The notes under the pieces were generated by a model. It had not been told where the DNA came from. It did no database searches and saw only the letters and a program-made list of their open reading frames with translations. 11,047 nucleotides of DNA, taken from an uncultured Sphingomonadales bacterium. GTDB taxonomy: Bacteria > Pseudomonadota > Alphaproteobacteria > Sphingomonadales > Sphingomonadaceae. Positions 1 to 6,768 of this stretch are shown here, piece after piece. A program made the position numbers and the translations under genes. The stretch spans positions 1-11,047 of the forward strand of contig CAIWFP010000298.1 in the NCBI GenBank assembly GCA_903911985.1, read 5' to 3'. Numbering within the stretch: position 1 is the first letter of the stretch; each line of letters begins with the position of its first letter.

Positions 1-356
1 CCAGCCGCCTGATGCGCACCATGCCGCGCATGGGGGCGATGGCCGCGTACGGGAGCAAGGCTGGGTTTTACACCCTTGGCATGGCGATGGCCCTTGTGCG
101 CGACCGGCGCAGCCGCGTCCGCGCCATGGTGACGTCGCGCGACCGGCGCGGCCGCGCCATGGCGGCCTTTCGCGTGATGAGCCTTTGCGTGAAGGGGTTT
201 TGCCGGATGGCGCCTGGCGTGGTGCTTGTCGGCGGGGGGCTTGTCGGCGTGAGCCTTATGGTGATGAGCCTTCAGCTCATGAGAAGCCACACGCGCCGCC
301 GCCGGAGACATCGCCAGCGCGGCGATCATCGCCGCCACAATCAACTTCAAACGCAT
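1..356 (-). CDS. Secreted histidine-rich protein, N-terminal part (runs off left edge)
   Basis: An open frame reads leftwards from an ATG at 356-354 to the window edge without a stop, giving about 118 residues. A GAAGG ribosome site lies about 4 bases upstream of the ATG. Residues 1-21 form a clear signal peptide (MRLKLIVAAMIAALAMSPAA, then AR), so the product should reach the periplasm or beyond. The visible mature part is almost only His, Ala, Lys, Arg, Pro and Gly, with roughly 20 histidines, often as HH or HHH. A 13-residue unit beginning AAAPVA occurs twice in tandem. No catalytic domain is visible. Such composition could bind metal ions or be a disordered basic linker before a domain outside the window; both are inference. 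I do not recognise the family. The frame is convincing because signal peptide, ribosome site and composition agree, although antisense frames are also open here. Confidence 0.7.
   Translation of the reverse strand, partial: MRLKLIVAAMIAALAMSPAAARVASHELKAHHHKAHADKPPADKHHARRHPAKPLHAKAHHAKGRHGAAAPVARRHHGADAAAPVAHKGHRHAKGVKPSLAPVRGHRPHARHGAHQAA
98..163 (-). repeat. Two tandem 39-bp units inside the His-rich gene
   Basis: On the plus strand the motif GCGCGACCGGCGC occurs at 98-110 and 137-149, exactly 39 bases apart, each followed by a GCCGCG- and GCGCCATGG-like tail. The spacing is 13 codons, so the unit encodes the repeated AAAPVA-containing segment of the His-rich protein without shifting its frame. 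Confidence 0.6.
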
Positions 357-782
357 TGCCTTCAATCACCCTTCCGCAAAAATCACACGCATCCCGGCAT
401 GGCGTTCATCCGGGGCGCCGCCCGCTCCGGACCGCTGTTGTGGCCCGGCATCTTCGCCCGCTTTGCCGCCGATTCGGCCCGGTGGACACTATTGGCACAT
501 TGGCGCCCCCGCACAAGAGATGGGCACCCACGGGGGCGTGCGCAAGCGGATCACCGCGACTCTGGCCCGCCCCCGCCGGGGATGATTGGGTAGAATCCCC
601 TGAAAACGGCATATATTTCACCTCCCGAGGGACAAATCTTGCGTTAGACCCAAATTTGATGCCCCGCTGATCTGGCCAAGAGTGCAAGGGCCCGGTAACG
701 GATGGTCAGCGCCGGTGCGCTTGGGCAGAGTGGATCTGGCCTCGCCGCGCCGGCGTTGATCATTCAGGAGACAGAATTCACC
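357..782. other. Gene-free region between the divergent His-rich and HU genes
   Basis: No frame in this stretch has both a ribosome site and recognisable protein character; the frames that are open look like chance frames of GC-rich DNA. It must hold the promoters of both flanking genes, since they point away from each other. An AT-rich patch around 601-660, including CATATATT at 610-617, stands out from the GC-rich surroundings and is the likeliest place for promoter elements. No tRNA or other structured RNA was recognised. Confidence 0.5.
586..617 (+). promoter_or_regulatory. Candidate promoter for the HU gene
   Basis: TTGGGT at 586-591 could act as a -35 box. CATATA (610-615, spacing 18) or TATATT (612-617, spacing 20) could act as the -10 box. 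This would give a 5' leader of about 160 bases before the HU start. The match is weak and rests only on base composition and spacing, so it is a candidate rather than an assignment. Confidence 0.25.
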
Positions 783-1058
783 ATGAACAACAACGATCTC
801 GCCGAGAGCCTTGCCGCCGCCCACGGGCTGACCAAGGCCAATGCCCGCCAGCTGGTCGACGACGTGTTCACCACCATCGTCGCCGCCGCCGCCAAGGGCG
901 AGGAAGTGTCCCTCACCGGCTTTGGCAAATTCAAGGTCAAGGCTACCCCCGCACGCGAGGGCCGCAACCCCGCCACCGGCGCCACCATCCAGATCGCCGC
1001 TGCCAAGAAGATCGCTTTCACTCCCGCCAAGGCGGTGAAGGATCGTCTCTCCGCATGA
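783..1058 (+). CDS. hup: HU-family DNA-binding protein
   Basis: Encodes a 91-residue histone-like protein, the usual length for HU. Members form dimers that bind and bend DNA with little sequence preference, compacting the nucleoid and assisting replication, repair and transcription. The sequence shows the N-terminal helical dimerisation part (residues 1-42), then the family signature: GFGKF at 46-50 and TPAREGRNPATG at 55-66, the beginning of the flexible arm that enters the minor groove. The C-terminus (KKIAFTPAKAVKDRL) is also typical. I chose the ATG at 783 because it gives the standard family N-terminus and has AGGAG at 766-770, with a rather long 12-base gap. An in-frame start at 702 would add 27 residues with no family counterpart. 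The gene appears to be transcribed alone, with a hairpin just downstream. HU versus the related IHF subunits: the arm sequence and neutral N-terminus favour HU. Confidence 0.95.
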   Translation: MNNNDLAESLAAAHGLTKANARQLVDDVFTTIVAAAAKGEEVSLTGFGKFKVKATPAREGRNPATGATIQIAAAKKIAFTPAKAVKDRLSA

Positions 1059-1066
1059 TTGATCCC

Positions 1067-1096
1067 GGAACGGGCGGGGCTTGCCTCGCCCGTTCC
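1067..1096 (+). terminator. Strong hairpin after the HU gene
   Basis: GGAACGGGCGGGG (1067-1079) pairs with CCTCGCCCGTTCC (1084-1096) across a CTTG loop. The 13-base-pair stem has one G-U wobble and starts 8 bases after the HU stop codon. No T-run follows, so it is either a non-canonical intrinsic terminator or a 3'-end stabilising structure. Confidence 0.7.
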
Positions 1097-1307
1097 ATCC
1101 ACACGGCTTTCGCGTTGCGACCCGTAAAGCGGCATCCGCCCGCCGCCTCGCGGTCAAAACCCATCTCTCCGGCCCAAACCGCCTATGTTGCGCAGCAAAG
1201 CCCCATGCGCGCATGAGGTTGTGCCCCATTCCGCAACGCCGGGACACCATCGCCCCAAGCCCGCCCTCTCGCAATTCAGGCGCCGTGACGCGGCTTGAGG
1301 CCTCCCT

Positions 1308-2486
1308 ATGACACCCTCCCCTTTCGACGCCATCGTGCTGGGCGCGGGCGCGGCCGGGTTGATGTGCGCGGGCGTTGCGGGGCAGCGCGGGCTGAGGGTG
1401 TTGCTGCTCGACCATGCCCCACAGCCGGGCGCAAAGATCCTGATATCCGGCGGGGGGCGCTGCAACTTCACCAATCTGCACACCGCACCCGATCGTTATC
1501 TCTCGAAAAATCCGCATTTCGCCCGCTCGGCGCTCAGCCGCTACACCCCGCAGGATTTTCTGGAACTGGTGGAGCGCCACGGCATCGCCTGGCACGAGAA
1601 AACGCTGGGGCAGCTGTTTTGCGATGGCTCGGCGAGGCAAATCCTCGCCATGTTGCTGGAGGAATGCGCGGCGGGCGGGGTGCGGGTGTTGTGTGACAAG
1701 CCCATCGGCGAGGTGGGCCATGCCGATGGAATGTTTCATGTGGACGCCGGTGGGCAGAGCTTTAGTGCCCCGGCGCTGGTCATCGCCACCGGCGGGCCTT
1801 CCATCCCCAAGCTCGGCGCCAGTGGCTTTGCCTATGATCTGGCGCGGCGTTTCGGGTTAAAGGTGGTGCAGCCGCGCCCGGCGCTGGTGCCGCTGACGCT
1901 GGGCGCCGACGAGGCGCTGTTCCGCGAACTGTCCGGCGTGGCGACGCCGGTGGTGGCGCGCTGTGGGAAGGTTGGTTTTGGCGAGGCGGCCCTGTTCACC
2001 CATCGCGGCCTGTCTGGCCCGGCGATTTTGCAGATCTCCTCCTATTGGCAGCCGGGCGGGCAGATCGCGATCAATTTCCTGCCCGGGCGCGAGACCGGCT
2101 GGTTGCTGGCCGCCAAGCGCGAGAGCCCGGCGAAAGTTTTGCGCAAAGTGCTGGGCGAGACACTGCCCGAACGGCTGGCCACGGCGCTGGCGGAAAAATT
2201 GAACACGGAGGGCGGACTGGGCACGCTCACCGACCGCGCTCTCGCCGCCATCGAGGCCCGTTTGGCCGGCTGGCCCTTCACCCCGACCGGCACCGAGGGC
2301 TTTGCCAAGGCGGAGGTGACCGTGGGCGGCATTTCCACCGCCGAGCTGTCGTCGAAAACCATGGAAGCCAAATCCGTCCCCGGCCTCTATGCGATTGGCG
2401 AGGCGGTGGATGTGACGGGCTGGCTTGGCGGCTATAATTTTCAGTGGGCCTGGGCCAGCGCGGTGGCGGCGGGTCAAGCGATCTGA
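1308..2486 (+). CDS. yhiN: YhiN/BaiN-type NAD(P)/FAD-dependent oxidoreductase (HI0933 family flavoprotein)
   Basis: A 392-residue flavoprotein matching the E. coli YhiN type (about 400 residues) along its whole length. The N-terminal Rossmann fold has GAGAAG at residues 12-17 and an acidic residue (Asp35) at the end of the second strand, expected to bind the FAD ribose. Family motifs follow: PGAKILISGGGRCNFTN (40-56), TLGQLFCD near residue 100, an ATGG turn near 160, LFTHRGLSGPAILQISSYWQ in the middle, and the C-terminal GEAVDVTGWLGGYNFQWAWAS that closes the FAD site. The family is cytosolic; related BaiN reduces steroid intermediates in bile-acid-degrading clostridia, but the substrate of the proteobacterial members is not established. 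The ATG at 1308 has GAGG at 1297-1300, seven bases upstream. It lies 75 bases before the patatin gene in the same direction and may be co-transcribed with it. Confidence 0.92.
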   Translation: MTPSPFDAIVLGAGAAGLMCAGVAGQRGLRVLLLDHAPQPGAKILISGGGRCNFTNLHTAPDRYLSKNPHFARSALSRYTPQDFLELVERHGIAWHEKTLGQLFCDGSARQILAMLLEECAAGGVRVLCDKPIGEVGHADGMFHVDAGGQSFSAPALVIATGGPSIPKLGASGFAYDLARRFGLKVVQPRPALVPLTLGADEALFRELSGVATPVVARCGKVGFGEAALFTHRGLSGPAILQISSYWQPGGQIAINFLPGRETGWLLAAKRESPAKVLRKVLGETLPERLATALAEKLNTEGGLGTLTDRALAAIEARLAGWPFTPTGTEGFAKAEVTVGGISTAELSSKTMEAKSVPGLYAIGEAVDVTGWLGGYNFQWAWASAVAAGQAI

Positions 2487-2505
2487 ACGCGGCATAATGG
2501 CGGGC

Positions 2506-2525
2506 CCGCTCTCCCGAAGGAGCGG
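2506..2525 (+). terminator. Short hairpin between the flavoprotein and patatin genes
   Basis: CCGCTCT (2506-2512) can pair with GGAGCGG (2519-2525) around a six-base loop, one pair being G-U. It lies 19 bases after the flavoprotein stop. There is no T-run, so it may be only a weak attenuating structure. Confidence 0.3.
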
Positions 2526-2561
2526 TGGCGCAAGCCTGTAAAATCTGCCAACCTGCCCGGC

Positions 2562-4991
2562 ATGCGCCAGAAAGAGCTCCGCATCGCGCTTGTCTGCTAC
2601 GGCGGTGTCAGCCTTGCCGTCTATATGCACGGCGCCACCAAGGAGCTGTGGAAGCTGACCCGCGCCAGCCGCGCCTTCCACGATTCCACCCCAGCCCGGA
2701 CAACCCCGAGTAGCGCCAGCGAAGCCGTATGGCTGGATTTGCTGCGCACAATCGAGGCGCAGCATGGGCTGCGCCTGCGGGTGCTGCCCGACATCATCGC
2801 CGGGGCCAGCGCCGGGGGCATCAACGGCATATTTCTGGCGCAGGCCATCTATTCGGGCCAATCGCTGGAACCGCTGACCCAGCTGTGGCTGGAGCGGGCG
2901 GATGTCGATGTGCTGCTCGATCCCGATGCGCGGCTGGTCACCCGCTTCGTCAAATATTGGGCGGTGCCGCTGGTGGCGCTGCTGCTCGGCCGGCGCGGCA
3001 ATGTGGTAACCGCCAGCGTTTCTCCGCAAGCCCGCGCGGAGGTGCGCGCAAAGCTGTCGCGGCTGGTGCGCTCGCGCTGGTTTTCGCCCCCCTTTGGCGG
3101 CATCGGCTTTTCGCGCCTGCTGGCCGAGGCGCTGGATGTGATGGCCGCCAGCCCGCCAGAGGCCCCGCTGCTGCCGCCCGCCCATCCGATGGACCTGTTT
3201 GTCACCGCCACCGATTTTGGCGGCCATCCGCAAAGCGTTGCCGTGCACAGCCCGGCGCGCATCGCCGAAACCGAGCATCGGCTGCCCATCGCCTTTTCCG
3301 CGCCCACGCCCACAAAGGGGGGCGGCGAACTGGCGGCATTGCCGGAACTGGTGCTGGCCGCGCGCGCCACGGCGAGCTTTCCCGGCGCCTTCCCACCGCT
3401 GCGGGTGGACGAGATCGACCGGCTGATGGCGTCACGGGGACAAACTGGCCGGGGGCAGGATGGGGCTGGGCAGGCTGGTTTGGGGGAAAGCTGGCCGGGC
3501 CGCGAGGCCTTTCTGGCGCGGATCATGCCTGATCGGACCAACACGCCGGGCGCCAATGTCGAAAACGCGGTGCTGATCGACGGCTCCGTGCTGGTCAACG
3601 CGCCCTTCGCCGAGGCGATCGGCGCGATTAGCGGCAAGCCGGCGATGCGCGAGGTGGACCGCCGCCTGATCTACATCGATCCGCGCCCGCACCTGCCGGT
3701 CAGCGGCAGCGCCTCTGGAAGGCTCCCGGGGTTCTTCCCGGTGCTGTTCGGCGCGCTGTCGGCCATTCCGCGCGAACAGCCGATCCGCGACAATCTGGAG
3801 GATCTGGCCCGCCAATCGCGCGAGATGGCAAGGCTGGGCGAAATCGTCGATGCCTTGCGCGGCGAAGTGGAGCAGCAGGTGGAGCATCTGTTCGGCCACA
3901 CGCTGTTTCTCGACCACCCGACCACAAAGCGGCTGGCGCGCTGGCGCGAGAAGGCTTTTTGGGGCGCGGCCAATCAGGCCGGCTATGCCTGGCAGGGCTA
4001 TGCGCAGACCAAGGTGTCCGGGGTGATAGCGGCGCTGGCGGCGCTGTTGCGACAGGTGCTGCCGTCCGCTAGCGAGGAGGCGATCCATGATGTGCTGGCG
4101 CGGCATCTCGCCAGCAGCGGGCTGGCCAGCCTCCACGACGCGCGTGATGGCGGGAAGCGGCCGATGTCAGCCGCGGCGGCCGAGTTTTTGCGCCAGCACG
4201 ATGTCTCGCACCGCATTCGCCGCTTGCGGCTGGTGGCGCGGCGGCTGGCGGGAGAATGGCAGCCACTGCCCGGCGTCAGCGATGCCCAGCGCGACGCGGC
4301 GCGCGACGCGGTCTATGCCGCGCTGTCGCTCTATTTCAACCGCGATGGGCTGAGCGCACTGGGCGCGGGCTTTGCCAGGGTCGCCGAGAGGGTGTTTGAG
4401 CAGCCGGGCGCGGTGCTGGCGCATATTGCCGGCCATCTCCAGCTGGTCGCCGCCGATAGCGTCGCCGATGGCATCATGGCCCGGGCCTTTGCGGAAATGC
4501 CACAGCCCCTGCGGCGGGTGGTGCTGCTGGCCTATCTCGGATTTGCCTATTTCGATGTCGTCACCCTGCCCTTGCTGCGCGGACAGGGCCTCACCGAATT
4601 CGACCCCATCAAGGTTGATCGCATCAGCCCGGAAGATTGCCCCGCCATTCGCGAGGGAGGCGCACAGGCCTGTCTGGCCGGGGTGGAGTTCTACAATTTC
4701 GGCGCCTTTTTCAGCCGGGCCTTTCGCGAGAATGATTATTTGTGGGGTCGGTTGAACGGCGCCGAGCGGATGGTCGATATCCTGCTGTCCACGCTGGAGG
4801 ACGAAAGCGAGATCACAGTCGCGGAGCGGACCCGTTGGCGGCAGCGCGCCTTTCTGGCCATACTCGATGAGGAGGAGGCCCGGCTCACCGCCGATCCCGC
4901 GCTGATCGCCCGGCTGCGGGCGGAGGTTCTGGCCGGGGCTGGTGACGGACCCGAGGGGCGCCTCCGCCCTGCTGATTTTCCAACAGCCTAA
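2562..4991 (+). CDS. Patatin-related lipid acyl hydrolase, long form with alpha-helical C-terminal extension
   Basis: An 809-residue protein of the long patatin-related family (TIGR03607-like, with a DUF3376-type C-terminal part). Patatins are serine hydrolases that cleave acyl chains from membrane lipids with a Ser-Asp dyad. The glycine-rich oxyanion segment (CYGGVSLAVYMHG, residues 12-24) lies at the extreme N-terminus, the nucleophile Ser83 sits in GASAG (81-85), and the catalytic Asp340 in the DGS motif (340-342). All catalytic parts are present, so the enzyme is probably active. From about residue 400 onward the protein is largely helical and charged, with no second catalytic motif recognised. 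No signal peptide is seen, so it is probably cytoplasmic or membrane-associated. A Gly/Gln-rich insert (about 291-311) looks like a flexible loop. The ATG at 2562 has no clear ribosome site but gives the normal family N-terminus (RQKELRIALVCYGG). Its stop overlaps that of the convergent Slam-like gene. Confidence 0.9.
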   Translation: MRQKELRIALVCYGGVSLAVYMHGATKELWKLTRASRAFHDSTPARTTPSSASEAVWLDLLRTIEAQHGLRLRVLPDIIAGASAGGINGIFLAQAIYSGQSLEPLTQLWLERADVDVLLDPDARLVTRFVKYWAVPLVALLLGRRGNVVTASVSPQARAEVRAKLSRLVRSRWFSPPFGGIGFSRLLAEALDVMAASPPEAPLLPPAHPMDLFVTATDFGGHPQSVAVHSPARIAETEHRLPIAFSAPTPTKGGGELAALPELVLAARATASFPGAFPPLRVDEIDRLMASRGQTGRGQDGAGQAGLGESWPGREAFLARIMPDRTNTPGANVENAVLIDGSVLVNAPFAEAIGAISGKPAMREVDRRLIYIDPRPHLPVSGSASGRLPGFFPVLFGALSAIPREQPIRDNLEDLARQSREMARLGEIVDALRGEVEQQVEHLFGHTLFLDHPTTKRLARWREKAFWGAANQAGYAWQGYAQTKVSGVIAALAALLRQVLPSASEEAIHDVLARHLASSGLASLHDARDGGKRPMSAAAAEFLRQHDVSHRIRRLRLVARRLAGEWQPLPGVSDAQRDAARDAVYAALSLYFNRDGLSALGAGFARVAERVFEQPGAVLAHIAGHLQLVAADSVADGIMARAFAEMPQPLRRVVLLAYLGFAYFDVVTLPLLRGQGLTEFDPIKVDRISPEDCPAIREGGAQACLAGVEFYNFGAFFSRAFRENDYLWGRLNGAERMVDILLSTLEDESEITVAERTRWRQRAFLAILDEEEARLTADPALIARLRAEVLAGAGDGPEGRLRPADFPTA
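3453..3482 (+). repeat. Imperfect 15-bp repeat within the patatin gene
   Basis: GGGCAGGATGG at 3453-3463 recurs as GGGCAGGCTGG at 3468-3478, a 15-base period preserving the frame. CTGGCCGGG also occurs on both sides (near 3445 and 3491). The DNA encodes the Gly/Gln-rich loop between the nucleophile and the catalytic Asp, suggesting slippage-driven expansion of a surface loop. Confidence 0.5.
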
Positions 4992-6451
4992 AAGGTCTTG
5001 GTGAACCCGATCTCGAAACGGTGGCGGTTGAAGGTATAGAGCGCGATATCGCTGTCGTTGCGGGTGTAGGTATAGGCGACGCGCGGGGTCATTCCGCGAA
5101 AAGCCAGCCGCCGGTCAAGCAGCGAGACCTGCGCGGTATACTGCCTGTCGTGGCGGGTTTTGCCAAAGCCCGATAGCGGGGCATCATAATCCATCAGCGT
5201 GAAGGCCGGGGCCAGACCCAGCGTGATGCCACCGGAAAACTCGCGCACATAGCTCAGGCCATATTGCCAGCTGTTGAAGGCAAAGGCCGCATCGCGCGCA
5301 TCCTGATGCCCAAGGGATACGGCGCCGCGCAGATAGCTGGAGGTGGTGGGCGTATAGAAGGAGAACAGGCTGACATTGCGCCCCAGCCCGCTCTGGCCCG
5401 GGTTCTTGTCATAGTCGATCTGGCTCAGGCTGCCACTCGCCCCCACGCCAAGCCGCGCGGTGAGATAATATGTGGCATCCATGCTGGAGCCATAGCTTAG
5501 CGAATAGCTCCGGTCGCCATACCAGCGCCGGGCAATATTGCCGAGCAGGTTGATATCCCAGCGCCGCAGCGTGAGGTGCGGGCCACTATAACCACTGACC
5601 GACATGTCGTCGAAGCCGGTGGCCCCGTACTGGGTGCGGTGAAGCTGGCCGCCAATCCGCCATTTCAGCCGCTGTGTCAGGCGGGGCGCCCATTCGGCGT
5701 TGGTATCCAGCACCATCCCCACACCGCCATTGGCCTTGGCATCCTTGGAAAGCTGGAATGGCAGGCCATAGAGGGTAACCGCATCGATTGCCGGGCCGGC
5801 ATTCAGGTTGGTATCGGGCGCCATGGCCAGCGAAAAACCCCAGGTGAAGGCCTTGCGCTGGCGGATCTGGGACAGGTAGCGATCGATATTGACCCGCACC
5901 GGTTTCGGCAGATTGCCGGCCCTTGCATACATGAACTGGTGCTCGGCATCGGCATAGCGCCCGGCCTGAAAATAGGCGCGGCCCATCTCCAGCCTCACCC
6001 GGACCATATCCGGTTGCGAAACCAGAATGCGGCGAAAGCGATGGATTGCGCTGTCATAGGCCGCGTCGTGCATATCGAGCAGGCCGAGCAGGAACTGCAC
6101 CTGATTGGCCCGCGCCGCCGCTGTCGAGGGCGCCTTCTCCAGCGCCAGCAACAGCCGCCGCGCGTCCTCGAACCGGTTTTGCGTCAACCACACCTCGGCC
6201 GTCAGCAGATCATCCACCCCCGCCACGGCGCTGGAAGGAAAAGACACCGATACCGGAGCCGACTGGGCCGTGGGGGGGAGCACAGAGGGTTGCGGTGGCA
6301 GGGATGACGGGAGCGCGTCGGACGTTACGGCCAATGCGGCCTGTGCGGCAAAGAACCCAGCCAATAAGATCACCCGGAAATCCCATCCCTTATACCTAGC
6401 CGCGCTGATCGTGACCGATCGGCAGCCCGGTTCCCGCCATTCCTGCCCCAA
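4988..6451 (-). CDS. Slam-like outer-membrane protein: TPR domain plus DUF560-type beta-barrel
   Basis: Up to 487 residues with the architecture of surface lipoprotein assembly modifiers (Slam). A hydrophobic signal segment (VILLAGFFAAQAALA, 27-41) follows Arg/Lys residues. A Pro/Ser-rich linker comes next (44-75), then TPR-like helices (about 80-195, for example MGRAYFQAGRYADAE at 156-170), and a barrel from about 200 to the terminal Phe. The barrel opens with AFTWGFSLAMAPDTNLN, typical of DUF560 (PF04575). Slam proteins move certain lipoproteins or small proteins across the outer membrane; family membership suggests such a role, while the cargo is unknown. The start is uncertain: no in-frame ATG lies before the signal segment. 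TTG at 6451 keeps a positively charged n-region and is used here; GTG at 6373 would give a shorter 461-residue form. It faces away from the TonB receptor gene, a common pairing for Slam genes. Confidence 0.82.
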   Translation of the reverse strand: MGQEWREPGCRSVTISAARYKGWDFRVILLAGFFAAQAALAVTSDALPSSLPPQPSVLPPTAQSAPVSVSFPSSAVAGVDDLLTAEVWLTQNRFEDARRLLLALEKAPSTAAARANQVQFLLGLLDMHDAAYDSAIHRFRRILVSQPDMVRVRLEMGRAYFQAGRYADAEHQFMYARAGNLPKPVRVNIDRYLSQIRQRKAFTWGFSLAMAPDTNLNAGPAIDAVTLYGLPFQLSKDAKANGGVGMVLDTNAEWAPRLTQRLKWRIGGQLHRTQYGATGFDDMSVSGYSGPHLTLRRWDINLLGNIARRWYGDRSYSLSYGSSMDATYYLTARLGVGASGSLSQIDYDKNPGQSGLGRNVSLFSFYTPTTSSYLRGAVSLGHQDARDAAFAFNSWQYGLSYVREFSGGITLGLAPAFTLMDYDAPLSGFGKTRHDRQYTAQVSLLDRRLAFRGMTPRVAYTYTRNDSDIALYTFNRHRFEIGFTKTF

Positions 6452-6768
6452 GCCTTATCCACTATGGCCCGCGAGGGACAGGATCGCAACTCGCGACGCA
6501 AAGAGCGCCATGCCGCGTGTCTTGCGGGGCGGTCCGGGGTGGCGAATTCACGATCGCTCGCGCACCACGAAAGCCACCATCCGGATGGCGGCGAAGGCGA
6601 TTCGTCGCAACTGCGGAACGGCTCGCTGTTCGCACTTGCAGCGCCGCCTTGCGGTTCATACAGGGTTCACGCGGCCACCCCCTTGCCTACCCTCTCACAC
6701 GTAACCTTATCACATCCGCCAGGGCCGCCGCTCCACGCCGCTCCACGCCACGCCACAAGGGAAGCTTC
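6452..6768. promoter_or_regulatory. Divergent intergenic region between the Slam-like and TonB-receptor genes
   Basis: About 317 bases with no convincing gene; the short open frames here lack ribosome sites and protein-like composition. It must carry the promoters for both genes. A weak plus-strand candidate is TTGCCT (6683-6688) with CTTATC (6706-6711), spacing 17, about 60 bases before the receptor start. A near-palindrome lies at 6573-6592. CTCCACGCC is directly repeated around 6731-6749. The receptor's ribosome site, AAGGGAAG, lies at 6757-6764. Confidence 0.45.
6573..6592. promoter_or_regulatory. Near-perfect 20-bp palindrome, possible operator
   Basis: The core CCATCCGGATGG (6577-6588) is a perfect 12-base palindrome. 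It is flanked by GCC and GGC, extending the symmetry to 20 bases with one mismatched pair. It lies between two divergent envelope genes, where a dimeric regulator could control both. I do not recognise it as a known box such as Fur. Confidence 0.35.

Noticed and set aside
12..670. Plus-strand open frames over the left edge
   Set aside because: They are Arg/His/Pro-rich with no recognisable features. The opposite strand has a signal peptide and a ribosome site in the 1-356 part.
406..687. Minus-strand 93-codon frame in the HU upstream region
   Set aside because: No ribosome site, no domain, and it covers the AT-rich patch likely to be the promoter region.
618..1739. Antisense open frame (373 codons) opposite HU and the flavoprotein start
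   Set aside because: It overlaps two clear genes, lacks family motifs and has the composition of an antisense shadow.
1857..3278. Long antisense open frame (473 codons) opposite the flavoprotein and patatin genes
   Set aside because: It is Gln/His/Arg/Gly-rich shadow sequence crossing two well-supported genes, as expected from GC-biased third positions.
6462..6659. Small minus-strand frame (65 codons) in the divergent region, considered as a missing Slam cargo
   Set aside because: It has no signal peptide or lipobox, is Arg-rich and low in hydrophobic structure, and shows no ribosome site.
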